DNA from: Brachypterus glaber
Taxonomy: Eukaryota > Arthropoda > Insecta > Coleoptera > Kateretidae
Length of the DNA: 64,000 nucleotides
Direction: 5' to 3'
Assembly: GCA_958510825.1 (NCBI GenBank)
Contig: OY294046.1
Span: 1,178,001 to 1,242,000, forward strand
Shown: positions 61,738-64,000 of the stretch, in pieces
Position numbering within the stretch: the stretch's first letter is position 1
Layout: every line of letters begins with the position of its first letter
The notes under the pieces: generated by a model
The model's input: the letters and a program-made list of their open reading frames with translations, nothing else
Told to the model about the DNA's origin: nothing
Databases searched by the model: none
Position numbers and translations under genes: made by a program

Positions 61738-62114
61738 AGTCGTTCAGGACCTTCGATCGAAGGTGTTTTATACCATACTGGACTGACAATATTACAAATA
61801 ATTTAAGTGCTACAAATCTATTTCAAACCATTCCATTTTTTTTTTCAAAAAAATATTCCTTCGGTCAATGTTATATACCATACATTCCATGCACTTTTTC
61901 ACAAGCTGTGATCTATTCCAAAAGTTTTAAAGTTGCCATAATACCATAAAATTTGTGAAATTTAAATTTTCCAAAATAACTTGACGTTGACTTGTCATCT
62001 TTTTGAAGTTAAATCCTCCTCAATCTACCAGGATGTATAAAAGCTGAAATCAAAATGGTCTCAAATTAAAATGTACCATTAACGCATATTTTTGAATAAT
62101 ATTTTTTATACATA
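61737..62114. other. Unassigned DNA, possible reversed retroelement end
   Basis: The first ~70 bases may belong with the TAAA tail. The rest is AT-rich and unrecognised. Confidence 0.3.
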
Positions 62115-62847
62115 CAGGGTGATCCATAACTGGCATGCCAAAATTTAAGAGGTGATTCTAGATCCAAAAATATAAAAAAAGTTCCTATAAAGGTTGGTCC
62201 GGAAATGAGCCCTAAGGGATCTAGGGCCCTTTAAAATTGTAATAAAAATAAGGTTTTTAATTAATAACTCGGGTACCGTTTAAGCTAGAGCGGCGAGCTT
62301 TTGCCTGTATACTAGTATTAATAAGGGCAATAAGTTTATGTTAATTTATTTTTTTAATTTATCCAGAGGCGTGCCCAGACGGACAAAATATATGAGGCTT
62401 AAAACATTTTTGCCCCAAACTTTTCTATGTGTATGTTTTTTGGATTTGTTGTAAAAAATATAGATTTCTGGAGTAAAAATACATATAAAATATCATATAG
62501 TGTAACACTGTAGGAGCAACCGTTATCAAAAAAAAAATGCAACTAAGAGGAAGTAAAATTTTGTGCCACCAAAAACGTTACTTTTTAAAAGGCTATTACT
62601 CCTTTAATATTAAATTTAGGTGTTTTGGTGTATAATACTTTTTTGCTCAGTTTTAAATGAAGAATCACCCTGCAGCATTAAAATTTTATTGGTGCTTTTT
62701 TTTGTTCCCCATTCAATACGTCATCTTCGAAGGGCCTTAGCTCCCTTAGGGCTCATTTCCGGACCAACCTTTATAGAAACTTTTTTTCATATTTTTGGAT
62801 GTAGAATCACCTCTTAAATTTCGGTACGCGAGTTCTGGAACAGGCTG
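62115..62847. mobile_element. Family G copy 2
   Basis: This copy is the same length to within one base as 29265-29998, with only about a dozen differences by eye. It is flanked by TA. Such identity points to recent movement. Confidence 0.9.
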
Positions 62848-63702
62848 TATCTTTAAAATAATGACAAAAGTCACCATTAATAAATGTTCATAATATAACT
62901 ATTATACTGCCCTGCTAAGACAAGTTGTCCTATCTGCACTTTTTGAGATAAGGACATCATTGTATTGCCCCATATGCCTACTAAAAAGAAATGTCCTATC
63001 TAAAACCCAAATCTAAAAAATTAGCCTAAGATGTTTATCCTATGTGGAAAATTCTCAATGTTTTATAAATAAAATTGTCTTAACTAGTCTTAACTAGAGG
63101 AATAAGTCAGGACTAGGACTAATTTTACAGATGTTAGTAATTTGATTGGACTTTTTAGATCATTTTGTCCTAACTTTCTAAGATAGAACAAATGCATTTA
63201 GTATGACAATTTATTTTTTTTTTTCAAAGGATATCACATATTTTTGATTTAAAACAAAGCAGAACCCAACGCCATATTTATTTAAACATGTTTTCAAAAA
63301 ATGGAAACAAAAACAATAAAACTGGCCATATCTCAAAATATTTGCAGTATATCAAGATTAGGTTTGGTTGGCAAATACCTAGGTTTTTCTCAAAAACAAC
63401 TGTTGTGGAAATAACCCCCTTTTAAAACTAAACGATTCAGTTAATAAAACAATGAGTTTCTTTGTAGTTGGAAGCAAATATGTAACATTTAATTAGGTAA
63501 TAATTATAAGATTAGACAAATAATTTCCATTTCCCTAGCATAAATCATGCAAACAATACATGAACATTTTCAGGATCACTTATCTAGACAATACAAAGAT
63601 TTGCATAAATCATAGTCAACTGTTAATTCAATCTGACCACTTTCGTTTGATTTGAATCTTCCATGAAGATACGAATCTTTTTTCTTTCTTGGTTTTTTTC
63701 AG
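62848..63702. other. AT-rich DNA, no supported gene
   Basis: A weak acceptor (CATTTTCAG at 63573) precedes a 13-codon frame that stops. Words like GTCCTAACT and TTGTCCTA recur at 62928-63180, a possible diffuse repeat. Confidence 0.3.
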
Positions 63703-63814
63703 TTACACGATTTGAATAAGTTATTATTCGAGTAATATGTCTTCATTTGCACTGTCTCTCGGCCTAACTGATGGCAGTATTCAAAAGAAAAAGCTAAAAA
63801 ACAACTTAACCTAA
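63703..63814 (+). CDS. Possible exon after a very strong splice acceptor
   Basis: TTTTTTCTTTCTTGG then TTTTTTTCAG (to 63702) is the best polypyrimidine-acceptor in the window. The phase-0 frame reads LHDLNKLLFE and stops at 63735. Alternatively an ATG at 63737 opens a 25-codon frame, MSSFALSLGLTDGSIQKKK and so on, to TAA at 63814. Either a tiny terminal exon or the second exon of a gene whose leader lies upstream is possible. Confidence 0.25.
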
Positions 63815-63948
63815 AATTTTGTTAAAGTTTGACTTCCAGATACTCCCGAACTATTGATCTGATCCACCTTAAATGCCTAGTTTAAAACTGGTACCTTTTT
63901 TTTCTACGAGTGCTTTAGAATATAAGCAAATACACACACTTTTGAAAC

Positions 63949-64000
63949 ACAGAATGAGTCCATTCTAGCTCTAGATACGTTATGAATATTCCGTATCAAG
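63949..64000. repeat. Dispersed repeat Z, copy 2 (runs off the window)
   Basis: CCATTCTAGCTCTAGATACG and flanking bases match 15035-15091. The sequence continues beyond the last base. Confidence 0.6.

Overview
This window looks like intron and intergenic DNA from an AT-rich, transposon-dense animal genome, most likely an arthropod and probably an insect. Evidence: about one third G+C or less, short exons with consensus splice sites, a jockey/CR1-like non-LTR reverse transcriptase, a Penelope-like GIY-YIG fragment, a tRNA-derived SINE, TA-flanked miniature inverted-repeat elements (MITEs) and several foldback families, often nested. A beetle is a guess only. There is one assembly gap (49816-50015). 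No bacterial operons, rRNA or canonical tRNA genes were seen.

Cellular coding sequence is sparse. The best gene is on the minus strand near 43.2 kb. It has a TATA-like box, an initiator-like site and a 429-codon open frame with low-complexity segments, a three-times repeated HQRK motif and a Gln-rich helical C-terminus. The frame either stops at 41928 or splices from a GAG/GTGGGA donor into an in-phase 51-bp exon at 39456-39506, which has near-perfect splice sites. A convincing minus-strand terminal exon at 23664-23790 could be the far end of this or another gene. On the plus strand, an exon at 47905-47975 has an F-box-like start, and a 55-codon frame at 52956-53120 may be a last exon.

Most of the rest is mobile DNA. 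The most interesting theme is a group of unrelated-looking families (A, B, D, K, L, M, N, O) that share one design. Each has a terminus reading AATAGT plus an AT stretch, usually then a run like ACTAGTG or ACCAAG. Next comes a 60-150 bp palindrome with a GC-rich centre. Then comes a body whose own ends are a short inverted repeat. One copy of that repeat is terminal and the other sits just inside the palindrome. This asymmetric layout resembles Helentron-type non-autonomous elements (HINEs); that assignment is an inference. The palindrome core of family D is also found inside a different 8-bp-TSD MITE (family C, eight copies).

Layout: 0-2.3 kb is a 2.28-kb long-TIR element. 2.3-9 kb is MITE territory (GG, F, A, BB). 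9-11.2 kb holds D and the LINE fragment. 12-20.4 kb holds E, F, A and D copies plus a Penelope-like insertion. 20.4-27.7 kb holds nested foldbacks, SINEs, the terminal exon and an inverted pair of B. 28-35.8 kb holds a second LINE fragment, G, T, A and a dense C/X cluster. 35.9-37.2 kb is the Penelope-like locus with hammerhead-like motifs. 37.7-38.8 kb is a minisatellite and a CpG-rich block. 39.4-43.3 kb is the minus-strand gene. 43.3-64 kb holds E, F, Y, O, N, A, X, L, P, K, Q, R/S, H, G and unassigned AT-rich DNA.
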